A stretch of DNA of 64,000 nucleotides from Amphibalanus amphitrite (Eukaryota > Arthropoda > Thecostraca > Balanomorpha > Balanidae), in NCBI RefSeq assembly GCF_019059575.1, contig NW_024881624.1, positions 372,001-436,000 of the forward strand, given 5' to 3'. The notes beneath the pieces are model-generated. The model worked only from the letters and a program-made list of their open reading frames with translations, searched no databases and had not been told where the DNA came from. Positions 1-10,646 of this stretch are shown one piece after another (the first letter of the stretch is position 1; each line of letters opens with the position of its first letter). A program made the position numbers and the translations under genes.

Positions 1-23
1 CGGACGCCATACGTACTGTTGAT

Positions 24-240
24 GGACAGTCTGTCTTAAAAGTACCGCGCAAAGTGGCGGTGGATCCATCAAGCCTGACCGAGAAAGGGTTTGCTTTAAT
101 TTGAAAATCACCGACCAATTGACCTAGGGAATGGACGAGGATGTCAGTTGCTTCGGTGACCCAAATTTAGCAGGTCCTTCCTCAGTCAGGCTCGATGGAT
201 CCACCGTCACTTTGCGCGGTACTTTTAAGACAGACTGGAC
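24..240. repeat. Inverted repeat, about 60-bp arms (MITE-like)
   Basis: Positions 24-83 and 181-240 are reverse complements with only a few mismatches, around a spacer of about 97 bp. The arms contain the shared core AAGTACCGCGCAAAGTG. No convincing target-site duplication is visible, so this could be a small fold-back transposon or a decayed MITE. It lies at the window edge and may be part of something larger. Confidence 0.8.
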
Positions 241-433
241 ATAGTCCTCCAGGTCCTAAATCGATTATATATCTTGCTCGTACAATAACTACGATATAGA
301 AAGCTACTTGTCAATTTATTTATTTTTTACTGGTGCTATTTCCTTAGAGTTGATTGATTGACAACGCTCATTGGAATTTGGATTTGTCTTCGTGATGTGC
401 ATGTTTTGTCCAAAATTTGACCTTCTTTGTCAG

Positions 434-493
434 GCTGACAGCTTCAGAAACAAAGTTCCGCTCCATGGTCCCAGTGCAGGAGAGTTCATTACT
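434..493 (+). CDS. Candidate internal exon of unidentified gene (20 codons)
   Basis: A 60-bp stretch sits between a TTTGTCAG acceptor and an ACT|GTAAGT donor. It is open in phase 0 (begins ADSFRNKVPL) and would join in frame to the exon at 1671. The phase match with the next exon is the main support. Two of its three frames are open, as expected for so short a piece, so it may be chance. The product is not recognised. Confidence 0.35.
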
Positions 494-1670
494 GTAAGTT
501 GCTCATAGATGTTTCTGGCGGGCGTCTGGGTCTCGGCCTCGATGCTACTAAATCATAGTCATGTCTGTTTGTAGCTAGCTGAGGGTATACATTTCTAAAA
601 GGCAGAGCCAATATCCATCATCTGCATTGGCTGAGGCCTCAACACCCAGCAGAAAAGTCCCGAGAAACTGCGATACGGCCGGCGGGCCACGCCGTACATC
701 ATGAGCACGGGCGCGAGACGTATCTGCAAGCCATCGTGTATTGATTCATGGCGGAAATGCTGCCGGCTGGTGTAGTCGGTAATCCGACAGTGACGTACGG
801 TGGCGACCTTTGGCGCTGAAGGCCTAGTGCCAATAATGCTGACTGGTGGAAAGTAGCCGGTAAATTTATTGAGGGAACGGTTTCAGCCGGGGAAATAGCA
901 TCTTTCTTCGTCGAATCGCGTTAAGCTGTCAAGGTTGGATTTTGTTAGTTTTCATATGAGGAGGATGAGATGAATCGTTTGATGGACGTGAAGCAGCTAC
1001 CCGGCGTTTGTGCATGAGACTTCCGTATCTTTTTTGATGAGTGCTTGCTCTGATTTGGCCTCTTCTATCAAAGCGTATCACATAAATGAGAATGAGATTT
1101 CAGCAGAATTGAGCCACGCGTCTAATTTTGAGAATTATTCATCCATTCGGGTGGGTTTACATAATTCGGCAGCCTGGTTAGCAGTTGTTGACTCACCAGT
1201 TGCAGATTAGCTCGTAACCTAATCATTGCAGTGTGTTCTCCGTATTACTATCCGAATAATAGATGAAATGATGGATCTGATCGGATCGGACGTGGGCCGA
1301 GCGTTGATGCGTCGCTGAACTGGATCACTGCAGTGACCTGAATTGGACCACTGCTGTGGTGCAGTGCTGATTAACAGACTTATTTGCATACGAACCTCGG
1401 AATACTGTCATTCCAGGACGTAAATGATTCGTGTCGTCGCCCTTCTCTCGACCTCTATTCACAACACAATAAATCAGTTTACTTGATATGCCTAATAATT
1501 CAGTCTCGGCTGGGTCAGTGAGTATGTGCCCGGTCTATTGCGATATAACACCAACTTGCAGCAAGTTTATTTTTATGCCTAAATTCAGAGCTGACTGACA
1601 GGCCTGTTTGCGGGTCCGCTCGTTTGTATTTGGTGTGTGTGCTGACTGGCTCTGTGACTCTCTGTTACAG
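494..1670 (+). other. Presumed intron; nothing else recognised
   Basis: AT-richer sequence without a recognisable gene or repeat. A 66-codon open frame near 1010 starts with GTG, has no codon support and was not accepted. The region ends in a pyrimidine-rich acceptor (CTCTGTTACAG). Confidence 0.4.
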
Positions 1671-1890
1671 CGGCATCCCCGGCGAGGGGGCGGCGGCGGC
1701 GGCGCCCGCTCCGTCCCGGTCCGGGAGGAGGCAGAGCTGGTCGTACAGAGCAGTAACAGCGGGGGGAGCAGCAGCGGCGGCGGCGGCGGGCGGCCCGGCC
1801 GAGCCACCGGGCCGCCGCCCGCCTACCAGCCGCAGGCGGGACCCGTGAGACACGGGTTCGGCGCCGGGCGCGGCCACTACAGCCGACAAG
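1671..1890 (+). CDS. Internal exon, disordered Gly/Ser/Pro-rich protein with PPAY motif
   Basis: The exon lies between the acceptor CTCTGTTACAG (ends 1670) and the donor CAAG|GTGAGA (1891). Only one frame is open across the whole exon; it begins RHPRRGGGGGG and ends HYSRQ, leaving phase 1. The encoded segment is low complexity (Gly, Ser, Arg) and contains GPPPAYQP. That is a PPxY motif of the kind bound by WW-domain proteins such as Nedd4-type ligases, a known property of the motif and not shown here. It reads like the intrinsically disordered tail of a larger protein. The body of the gene lies upstream of the window or was missed, and the family is not recognised. Confidence 0.65.
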
Positions 1891-3143
1891 GTGAGAGTCG
1901 CGACCAGAGTCGCCGGGTCCCTCTCAGCGCCGAGTCGCATACAGACCCGACTGCCGTGGGCACAGCCGCGTATAACTTTAGCATATCTCGGGCAGTTTTT
2001 GTCGCATTTCGATCCTGTCGGTAGCGTAATGCACCCAGACTATACATAGCCTCTAAGTGAGGCCGGCCGAAGCAACAGGCGGAGGCGGAGGCGGTGGCCG
2101 GTAAATTTGTCAGCACGCCCCGTCGGCCGCACGCGTCGCTCGATGGCGCTCGGCGTCGCGGGCCGGTCGGCCGGCCGGCACAGGCTGCTATTTGCGGAGG
2201 CCGACGGCGCGCGCCGAGCGTACATCATTGATACGACTGGCGGCCAGAGGCGGCCCGGATCGCGATGGCATATTAATAACGCTCGTCAGCGAAAGGCGAC
2301 ATGCTGTTTGGCCACTCGATAGTGGATCACGGCCGGGCGGCGGAGGACCGGCCGGCCGGCCGCTGTTCTCGTGGTCGCGTGAGCGGGCCACTGCGTGTTC
2401 CGGGGCGTCAGCGAGCGGCTCTCATTTGTAGAGCACGCGCCGCCCATGGCGTCTCCGGAGCGTGGTCACGCTCAAACACGCCGGTGACTCGGGTGTCACG
2501 AACGCCACTCGTGCGTCACGGAATGGACGCTGTTCGGCTAATGTACTGGCACTAATCGCACATCCAACATGACGGCTTACAAAGAACCGGGCGACTCAGG
2601 ACTGCGTGAAACCGCTGTTTGCTCAGGACGGCTGGCTCATCATTTTTACCGAGGCATGTGGGCTCGCTCCGACATGAATCACTAACGTTTTCTTCGTCGA
2701 AGTTGCATTATATATGATCCTTCGCGCGTCTGCTTGCGGACTACTTTATTTAATGACCGTTACTCTAAATTAGGGAAGCATGTGTCAAGCTAAATGGACA
2801 TAGATCGCGGTTATGTCGCGTTTATTGGTGCACATGGCTCTGAATTTCCGGCTGATATTGCAGCGCTGTCACATGCCACCACCCACACTGTGCGTTGACC
2901 GGTGTATTTTGGTGTGAAGTGCTATTAGTATGTTTGACATATACCGCGGCAACGAGCCGCGTTGTCGACATTTATCCTGCCTTTTAGGTCTGTGAACTCG
3001 CACAACTTCGGAATCATTTCTTTACATTTTTATTTATTTTGCTGTTACTGGCCTGACTTGCAGGGTTGCTCGCACCACGGCGGTGGCCTGACCTGGTCGC
3101 TAATCTGACCTGGCCTGACCTGACCTGACCTCTCTCTGGACAG

Positions 3144-3271
3144 GTGCGCGCGATGACGTAGAGTCGGGCGGCGCCAGCGGCGGCCGGGCCGCCGAGCGGC
3201 AGCGCCAGCAGAAGCAGCAGAAGCAGCAGAAGCGGCGCTCGCAGGGCACGCCGGCCACGCGGCACGTGTGA
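3144..3271 (+). CDS. Terminal exon of the same gene (basic Gln/Lys-rich C-terminus)
   Basis: After the acceptor CTCTCTGGACAG (ends 3143) the frame continues from phase 1 of the previous exon for 42 codons to TGA at 3269-3271. It encodes an acidic start (ARDDVESGG), then a Gln/Lys run made of QQK units, and ends RRSQGTPATRHV. Splice phase, borders and an in-frame stop all agree, which supports a real gene end even though the product is unknown. The highly charged tail resembles a cytoplasmic or nuclear disordered C-terminus. The intron (1891-3143) is 1253 bp and ends in a run of TGACC repeats. Confidence 0.65.
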
Positions 3272-3553
3272 CCTCGGCCGGGCGCGCCGGCGGCCGCCAC
3301 CCTGCCGACCGCTGACCGCTGACCCGGCCGGCACGCGGCCGCGCACCCTACAAACGGACAGAGTATATTCAAATCAAACCGGCGGCGCGGCGCCGCTCTT
3401 AGGACTGGCGCCGCGCGTCGCGTGTGCGCGCGAGATCTTCCTGGGTGCGTCGGAGGTCGGATGTGATACTGAGAGGGCGCGCCGCTGTGCCGGCGGCGCG
3501 CCCCACCCCGCGAACGCGGCATTATGCTTACTCGTGCGCGCGCCTGTATGAGC

Positions 3554-3558
<5 letters not shown>

Positions 3559-3637
<79 letters not shown>
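3559..3637. repeat. (TG)n microsatellite
   Basis: About 39 uninterrupted TG units, followed by TATGTGCATG. It gives spurious open frames in all phases. It lies in the presumed 3'UTR of the upstream gene. Confidence 0.98.
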
Positions 3638-3643
<6 letters not shown>

Positions 3644-5073
3644 ATGTGGAAATCCCAGCGGCGCGGCGGTGACGGCGTGCAGTCTGGACTGACTGGGTGC
3701 TACCCACAGATTGAGTCGGTCCAACCCCGCCCGCTGGCCGGCTTATCCCCGGGCATTTGTGGGAACAACTCTTGGCAGCCGCCGCAGCGCTTAGTTCGGT
3801 CGGCAGCCTCCGGTGCAGATAACTTTTTTGTTACTCTTTTGCCGAAGCTATCTCATTTTAGCTTTCCGACATGCTTGCTGATCTGTTGATCTTGTACGAG
3901 CCGTTGTTTTGGTTGATGTTTTTAGAAGATACCTTTAACATGAATCGGAGAATGATATGGTCCGAGCGAGGCGCGCGTGCTCTCTTTTGGACGTGATCAT
4001 GTATTGTTATGCCGCTAAGGTCATTGCTCCTGCAGCGCCATTGTTCACGGTGGGTGACCCATGGGACCGTGTGGGTGTGCGGCGGCCCAGTATCTCAGCT
4101 GATGCTCCCTGGGGCAGCGCGGGTCGGTGGCGCTCCCCTTGCGGCGGCGCCGACCCCGTGCGGCCCGCCCCGCCCCTGTCGACAGTGCGTGTGTGACTCA
4201 GCGGGCACCTGTGCGTGTGTGTGGCGCGAGAGCAGAGTGGGTGTGGGGGCGGCGCGCGGTCGATGGCTATTACCTCTCTGTGCGGCCGCCGGCGGTGGAC
4301 GTCGTCATTATTTCCGCCTGTCGCGCTGACGGCGGCCGCCGGCGTCACCCGCAGGCGACGCCCGGCCGCCGCCGACCTGTGTTGCTCTGCGCGACCTCGT
4401 TTGCGTCTCGCGGTGCGGGCTCGGCCGCCGCCGATCCGTCGCGGGCGCTCGTCTGCCGTCGTCCGGGCTCCCGAGACCCCCAGTCCACACCCAAGTGGCC
4501 TTGTGTATCATCACCGTGTCATATTGATTTGCGTCGATCGAGCGGGCGTGCGGGCGGCGGGCAAGGCCTCTCCCGGGGTGGGGAGGTAGCGCCGGAAAGT
4601 CGTGTCCGCGCGGCACGGCAAGGCTCGACGACCCCGGCCCGGAGTCGCCTGTAACGGGAACACTGGCACACGGCTCGGCACCCGACGCGTGACGCCGGAT
4701 ACGGGCTCATCTGGGTCTCATCTATGTAAACGGCAGCGGAAATGACCAGCGACCTCGGCCGCCTGGATGCCGGAGCCGCAGTTCCTCACGGCACTAAATA
4801 ATTCCAGCGGCGAGCTGAACAGAGCGGGGCAGCCGTGTGTCAGTGTTCTCGACGGCTCTGGGCCCGCAAAGCCGGCGTAACCTGGAGGGCTCACCCCGGG
4901 GTACCGCCCGGTGGGGAGAGGGTTGGTTTCGACGTACCGGCAGTATGAGCTGAGAGTGTGAGAGGGAGAGAGAGTGGCGGAGACGGCCCCGCGTGTTTGC
5001 CACAGTCGCCGGCGGGCAGGTTGCCGATGCACTCATCTGTCTCACTGTACTGTATGTATATGATAAGTTGTGT

Positions 5074-5079
5074 AATAAA
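5074..5079 (+). terminator. Candidate polyadenylation signal AATAAA
   Basis: A canonical AATAAA lies in GTGTAATAAAACTC, in the first AT-rich stretch after the GC-rich 3'UTR. It is the most plausible end of the gene whose stop codon is at 3271, although a 1.8-kb 3'UTR is an inference. Confidence 0.4.
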
Positions 5080-5095
5080 ACTCTACCGAATCGTC

Positions 5096-5841
5096 CATCA
5101 TGCTCGAGTGTCAACTACCATCAATCTTCAGAGTTATGGTTGGTTTTCTGGAGATAAATGCCCTGCGAGAAAATATCCTCTTAGTAGCGGTGGCGGAAAG
5201 TGAAGCTCTTTCTTGAGCGAGGTGCGTTTATTTTACACGCCATGGTGCTCTTCACGGCTCTCCACGTCGCAGATTGAAGCGTATAAAGCCAAGATTGTGG
5301 CCGTCAAAGCTTATAAACCGTCGCTCAAGTGGGTAATTTTGCGCGAGCGAGTGCCACCGGGCTGCTGAAGCACCGTGGCCGGAATCCATGAGCGGCAGAC
5401 GCTCGGTTTGAGCCCTCACATCAGCTCGGCGAGCGTAGAAACAGCCGGACGCGGCCGTCCATCATATCCCCGCCGCCAATGTGTCTACTGCATCTGCTGT
5501 AGGCGTGCGGCACGTGCCTTCTGATGGGCGCCAGGGTGTCTGCACTCTGCAGTTCCCGTCACGCCCACTCTCCTCTCTGCAATGCAGCTCGGATGTGATT
5601 TGCGCCGCCTCTGCAGCAGTTCTGACGGCTCGGCTCGCTCTCAGGCCACACGTGGCTCTCGATTCCCGGCAGGCTTGAGCGTCTGAGAGGCTACAAATCC
5701 CCGAACTTTGCGCATTTTCAGGCCGGTCAGTGTGGCAACTATCGGTTGATTTGGTCCGATACGACCGAACTGCAGTGCGATATTGACGCGCTGAGAGCCG
5801 ATGCTGTCGAATGCAGTCTCCTTCCGTCCAGGCCGGTCGGA
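5096..5841. other. No gene or repeat recognised
   Basis: Moderately GC-rich spacer. A 65-codon open frame near 5481 lacks any support. Confidence 0.5.
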
Positions 5842-6133
5842 ATGACGGCTGGTCTGGGAAGGCGGACAGCTGGTCTGGAAAGACTGACCAATGACGGCTG
5901 GTCTGGTCAGGCGTACTAGTGACGGTCTGGTCAGACGTACTAGTGACTGTCTGGTCAGACGGACGGAGTAACGGCTGGTCTGGTCAGACGGACGGAGTAA
6001 CGGCTGGTTAGACAGACGGACGGAGTGACGGCTGGTTAGACAGACGGACGGAGTGACGGCTGGTTAGACAGACGGACGGAGTGACGGCTGGTTAGACAGA
6101 CGGACGGAGTAACGGCTGGTTAGACAGACGGCT
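5842..6133. repeat. 28-bp minisatellite
   Basis: Tandem copies of a 28-bp unit built from ACGGCTGGTTAGACAGAC plus GGACGGAGTG. The copies from about 6000 onward are near perfect. The copies from 5842 to 5990 are diverged and read CTGGTCTGGTCAGAC, so the array looks as if it grew from the right. Confidence 0.9.
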
Positions 6134-6575
6134 GATGATCAGGGCGTCCCCGTCACCAATTTTAGCTGCTTTCTCTCTGATGCCTACAGGAGAGCTAGAC
6201 GTGATCGTAGAATCTCCCAGAATCTCCCGACCCTTGCACGTCAAGCGTATGTTCGGAGTCTTTGGGTACCTAACTATGGCTCAGTGACGTGTCAAAAGAA
6301 GATTGATTATAAGAAATGATCTGTTTGTTATTCATCACTATCTCTGAGACAATTTCTGTATATAGGTGTCGATCTACATGGGACTGGTGGGTAGGGCCCA
6401 CGCCGTTAACCCGCGCCCGGCTGGGGGTCCTGGATTTCCACGCCCTGCAGCTGGGGGGGGGGGGTTTGAACACCCCATCTAACTCGGCTCCTGGGCCACG
6501 TAGCGATACGCGGAAGGCGGCGTTCGAAAGAGCGTAAAAAATAATGAGGAAATCACTTCGGTTAATTTTTTGGTC

Positions 6576-6588
6576 AGGTCAGAGGTCA
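6576..6588 (+). promoter_or_regulatory. Exact DR1 nuclear-receptor-type site
   Basis: The sequence AGGTCAGAGGTCA is two perfect AGGTCA half-sites spaced by one base, followed by a further GGTCA. DR1 is the known binding format of RXR/USP and HNF4-type receptors. It lies inside a transposon, and function is not shown. Confidence 0.5.
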
Positions 6589-7590
6589 GGTCACCAGAGG
6601 TCATTGAAGGCAAAATTTCGCCGATTTCCAGGTCGAATGTCAACAGTTTCCAAGAAGCCAACGCATAACTCGGGAACCAATAGAGCTACAGCGCCGCGGA
6701 AAAGCGCATTCGATAGCCCTATTAACGCCCTTTCTGAATAATCTTCTCAGATTTGACCTAACGTCAACGGTTTTGCCTGCAGGGGGCAAAAACTGCAAAA
6801 ATAGCCGATTTTTTCGGAAAAAGTTTTTCTGCAATAACTATTGACCCAAGCCTTGTACGAGCTTACTTTTACCGGCATCGTGTTCCTCTCGTCAAGACGC
6901 ATCAAATGAACTATAACTTGACCTTGAAAGGTCAACTTGAAAATTTGACCTCAGGTCAAGGTCATGACCTGACCGGAAAGGGTCATGTTGCATATCAGTC
7001 GATCCGTATCGTCGATCTGAACACATCTAAGGCGTTTTCATCGCTCTAGCATGCCTCTATCAAAAGTTATTTGCGAAAAACTGTTAGATACCATTCGTGA
7101 CCTAAGATGACCTCAGGGCATAAACAGGGGTCACGGACACCATTTTCATGTTCAGTGTGTCTAAACCACTTGTAATTCAGTGTTTGGGAGTGTTTATAAT
7201 GTCTTTCGTTCAAAAGAGGCGCATTTCAATTTTCTCCCATTGACTTATAGGGGCATTCCACGTCAACCCAGTAAACATGCCGACGTCGGCCCGACGTCGG
7301 CCGACGTCGGGGTGACGTCGGCAACTCGGCATGGGCATGCCGACGTCGGCCCGACGTCGGTCCAACCTCGGCACGACGTCGGCTGGATGTCGGATATGCC
7401 CGCATGTTCCGACGTCCAGCCGAGGTCCAGCCGACGTCGGGCCGACGTCGGACCGAGATCAATTGCTGAGGTCCAGCCGACGTCGGGCCGACGTCGGGGC
7501 GACGTCGGACCGACATCGGCCGCTGTTTTGACCGTTAAATAATATAAAATACATGTTTCGTGTTTCATAAAGAGCTTCTGTATTCAAAAT

Positions 7591-8063
7591 ATCCTCAGGA
7601 AACTCAAATCTTCCTCCACGCCGCAACCCCCTGATCCGGACTGGACGGGAAACTTTATCCCATTTGGAATTGCCCGTAAGCCGAGCTCGCCCGTAGCCGG
7701 GTGCGGTGAGTGCTTGGGGGCTGCTCGGCCTATCCTTTGGTCAGGCTCAGCCCCGGCAACTCACCAGGGCCGGACCCAGTTCGTATAGAAAGGCCAGTCG
7801 GCAAGTGTCACTTTGCCAAAGTGCCACTTATCAAAGGGACACTTTGGGAAACGTTGGTGCAGGTGTGTAAGAGTGGCTATATGAATCCATTGTGGGGTCG
7901 CCCTTTCCAATAAGTGTCACGTAACAGCAATGGGACCAGGGACTCTATATGAACTGGACCCAGGGTGCTCGCCAAGAAGACCAATGTCTCCATCCTATGA
8001 TCCTTCCGGCTCTGAAATGGTCTTGTCAGACCGAAAGGGCATAACCCAACAAAACAAACCAAA
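7591..8063 (+). mobile_element. 3' tail of a non-LTR retrotransposon or SINE, copy 1
   Basis: Matches the sequence at 22556-22859: ATCCTCAGGA start, CCTCCACGCCGCAACCCC block, a GTGAGT...GGGGCTG/CAGCCCC...ACTCAC stem-loop, then CCTTCCGGCTCTGAAATGGTCT and an AACCCAACAAAACAAA tail. Relative to copy 2 it has an extra block at about 7770-7985. The short A/C-rich tail suggests target-primed reverse transcription. No coding part remains. Confidence 0.6.
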
Positions 8064-8070
8064 TTCGTTA

Positions 8071-8146
8071 GCTGGCTGCGTGGTGTAGTGGTTAGCGCAC
8101 TAACCTCACGTTCGATTGACACGGGGTTCGAATCCCATCGCCGGCT
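8071..8146 (+). other. tRNA-derived module (SINE head), not a functional tRNA gene
   Basis: There is a clear polymerase III A box (TGGTGTAGTGGTTAGC) and B box (GGGTTCGAATCCC) with partly pairing ends (GCTGGC/GCCGGC). The anticodon loop would be CTCACGT (CAC, valine-like), but the anticodon and T stems are mispaired. A second partial copy of the B-box half (GGCTCGAATCCC) follows near 8200, again joined to GTTGTCCCAATAAAC. This is therefore a tRNA-derived repeat head, not a working tRNA. Confidence 0.6.
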
Positions 8147-8473
8147 GGTGCTTTTGGCGTGTTGTCCCAGTAAACCTGCCGACGTCGGCGACTGGGGGGC
8201 TCGAATCCCGCCGCCGGTTGATATTTTGGGCGCGTTGTCCCAATAAACATGCCGACGTCGGCCCCATCGGTCCAACGACCAACGATCTCGTCAACCTCGG
8301 CAAACGATCTCGGCCCGACGTCGGCTCGACGTCGGCTGGACTTCGGCTGGACGTCGGAACATGCGGGCATATCCGACGTCCAGCCGATGTCGGGCCGAGG
8401 TTGAACAGACGTTGGGCCGACGTCGGGCCGAGCCTCGGCCCGACGTCGGGCCGACGTCGTCATGTTTACTGGG

Positions 8474-9166
8474 AAGTGAGACAAAAAATGACCATTTTGA
8501 ACCTCACCTCCTCCGATTTTTGCGAAACTTTGTGAAACTACTCATCTTATATGTAAAAAGAAAGGAGACATACTTTTGTCAAGATATGACGTCACGTTTC
8601 CTAGATACACGTCATCAAACATTGACTTAGGCAAGGCACATTATCATCTTTAAAGCGTCATACCCATTGAAGTTTTAGACATATCACCATGAGACAAAGT
8701 GTGAAATGGAGGGAATAGATCAGGCTTTAATTTGAGGATTACAATATTGACGTAATTAGCTAATTAATGAACTAAATTAAAATTCAAAAAATAAATTTTG
8801 ATTTTCTGAAAAATGGGTACCCTTCGATTTTGCTGATTTTTACATACCTATTTTATTCTTCCATACATTAGCTACATCTTATAAAAAATCTAGAATGGGC
8901 CGACGTCTACGTAACTGTCTTTTTGACTTCGTAATGTCTGGCACTCGCGTGTTTCGTTTTAGCAACCAAGGAGAGGCGCTACCCGGAGATGCTTCTTTCT
9001 ACCCCAAACCAAAGCAAACGCAAACCTAGCGTTACCTGACGTGACCTGACCTAATCTAACACGCGTAAATATGTACAGCCCTCACGGCAGTTGCCGACTG
9101 GCCAAATGCTACTTAAATATGTACGAACATTAGCCCTCATGACATTTGCCGGCTGGCCAGATGCTA
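8474..9166. other. No gene recognised
   Basis: AT-rich filler within the composite element. It includes a short imperfect tandem duplication near 9068-9165 (GCCCTCA...GCCGRCTGGCCA). Confidence 0.4.
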
Positions 9167-10057
9167 GGGGAAGTTGGGGCAATGCCGGAGTTGGGGCAAA
9201 GCCGAAATTCGAGATATTTCTAAAACCATACGACATGGATGCCACGTCTCAGTGATGCTCTGAAGCTTAAGTGACTACAATTATCGCATGTTTGTTACGA
9301 GTCGTTATTTGGAATACTTCGGCTGTGAGGGCGCCAAAAGCGTTTTCAAGGTACGTTTCTCTTGTACTACATGCGCCTTTGAAGCTGCATTTCTTACTCA
9401 TTATGCTACCGTTTGTCTGGCCAATTCGGTCAAGTAATCTTCAGCATGTCTTTGCATAAGTGTGCTGCCTATTTGAAATTTATACAGCTCGTTTAAAAGT
9501 TATGGGCCTGCAAATGAAAGTATGGCTGGCTGGGGTAATGCCGAAAACGTGCTATTACGCACGTTAAAGCACGCTACGTGGACTTTACTGCTGTAGAATA
9601 GCAACGCGTATTTTTAGTCAAACAAATTACACTTTCAGCCGGCACAACGGCCTGTTACCTATAAGGAATGATTTACCTGGCATTTTCTTATTATATCACA
9701 CAATTGTAACTTCCAGTGTGCACCAAGCGTCCTCAAGCTCCTAAAACGCGTGTCAGCTTTGATGAATTTTGGATAAAGTTTGAGATAAATTGGCAAAACA
9801 TCAATGTCGGCATTCCTCGTAGATCATTTATCCTATTTTCGGCTTTCCCCGCAGTCCGGGGCAACGCCGAAAAAGTCAGTTCTTTGATATTTTTAGTTTT
9901 TGCGCTTAACGGTATGCGAATTCATCAAATGCGCCTGGTATGTTTGAAAGACAGAAGACTGGCCTCTCGAATGACGCCAACAAGAATAGCTTATGTTGTC
10001 TACCTTGCGTGCTACGGGCGTCAGAAAAAAAGTAATCGGCGTTCCCCCAACTTCCCC
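9167..10057. mobile_element. 891-bp TA-flanked element, copy 1
   Basis: The ends are GGGGAAGTTGGGG and the reverse complement of GGGGAAGTTGGGGGAACGCCG, both flanked by TA, as in Tc1/mariner-type MITEs. A second copy of exactly the same length lies at 44255-45145 with only scattered substitutions, which implies recent mobility. An open frame from 9716 runs through the right half in both copies but has no ATG start or recognisable domain. Non-autonomous. Confidence 0.8.
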
Positions 10058-10064
10058 TACTTAA

Positions 10065-10531
10065 AGGGACCCTCCCACCTTAACATTAGTTTTGAGTTGA
10101 GATAGCCAAGTTTGCGGCCAGGCTCAGAAACCACCATTTATCCTGGTCGCAACCCCCGCAGCTTTATGGTGTTCAAGAAATTTCTTCCCTTTACTTGCAG
10201 GGTGGGACCAGCGTGGTCCCTATCTCTTAACCATTACGGGAATCTGATGACGTCATCAGGCTTTCGAACGTCTGTTAAATGTTTGACTAAAACGTTTTGT
10301 AGCACGCGGCGGTATATGCTGCTTTGCGCGCAACAAATGCCGCACTTTCAAATAAAGTCGCTAGGAACAGCGGAGATCCCAAAAAGTAAACAAAAGTAAA
10401 AGTCTAATATCTTGAAAACCGGTGAATATTTTTGGATGAAATTTAGTAGATATTCGTTTTTGCTCTTTCTAAACCGAGCGACATCACTTTCATGCCAATT
10501 CATTAACTTTTTTGAAGGTGAGAGGGTCCCT
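10065..10531. mobile_element. TTAAAGG-type MITE, copy 1
   Basis: Inverted ends AGGGACCCTCCCACCTT and AGGGACCCTCTCACCTT are flanked by TTAA (10061-10064, 10532-10535). It is the same general design as the elements at 40803, 43520 and 51262. It begins seven bases after the 891-bp element ends. Confidence 0.7.
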
Positions 10532-10569
10532 TTAAAAAACGAATGCGTGTTAAAACACTTGAGGCTGAC

Positions 10570-10646
10570 CGGCCACGAGCCAGCCACCTTATAAGATTAC
10601 GAGGTGGGTACACTCGGCACACTAACTACTAAGCCACGAAGATAGC
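10570..10646 (-). other. Degenerate tRNA-like sequence
   Basis: On the minus strand an A-box-like GTGGCTTAGTAGTTAGTGTG is followed about 40 nt on by a degraded B box (GGCTCGTGGCC). This suggests an old tRNA-derived SINE remnant. Weak. Confidence 0.3.

Larger units (their letters stand above)
3272..5095 (+). other. Probable 3'UTR and downstream GC-rich DNA
   Basis: This follows the TGA of the terminal exon and reaches an AATAAA at 5074. It is GC-rich and CpG-rich with a (TG)n tract. Several open frames of 100-175 codons exist on both strands, but they overlap one another and show no domain; they are what GC-rich DNA produces by chance. Confidence 0.4.
7267..8473. repeat. GACGTCGG-array element bounded by inverted CCCAGTAAACATG
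   Basis: The segment begins CCCAGTAAACATG (7267-7279) and ends with its reverse complement (8461-8473). Next to each end is a dense array of the palindrome CCGACGTCGG and variants (about 7279-7516 and 8240-8460). Between them lie a retrotransposon 3' tail and a tRNA-like module. A further CCCAGTAAAC and a CCCAATAAAC occur internally, each followed by GCCGACGTCGG, so the unit seems to have been reiterated. Open frames through the arrays are by-products of the repeat. Confidence 0.75.

Noticed and set aside
3196..3240. CAG/AAG-type trinucleotide expansion
   Set aside because: Only a few CAGAAGCAG units, encoding the Gln/Lys tail; not an expanded array.
3100..3889. Several open frames through the TG repeat
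   Set aside because: They translate the dinucleotide repeat and conflict with the better-supported terminal exon at 3144-3271.
8071..8146. Functional tRNA-Val gene
   Set aside because: Pol III boxes are good, but the anticodon and T stems do not pair properly and the module is fused to repeat DNA.
7180..8535. GACGTCGG arrays considered as a CRISPR-like array or genes
   Set aside because: The spacing is irregular, the repeats are palindromic and partly contiguous, there are no unique spacers, and the genome is eukaryotic. The open frames are repeat translations.
9716..10105. 129-codon frame in the 891-bp element as a gene
   Set aside because: It has no ATG start and no recognisable domain; conservation between the two copies is explained by recent duplication.
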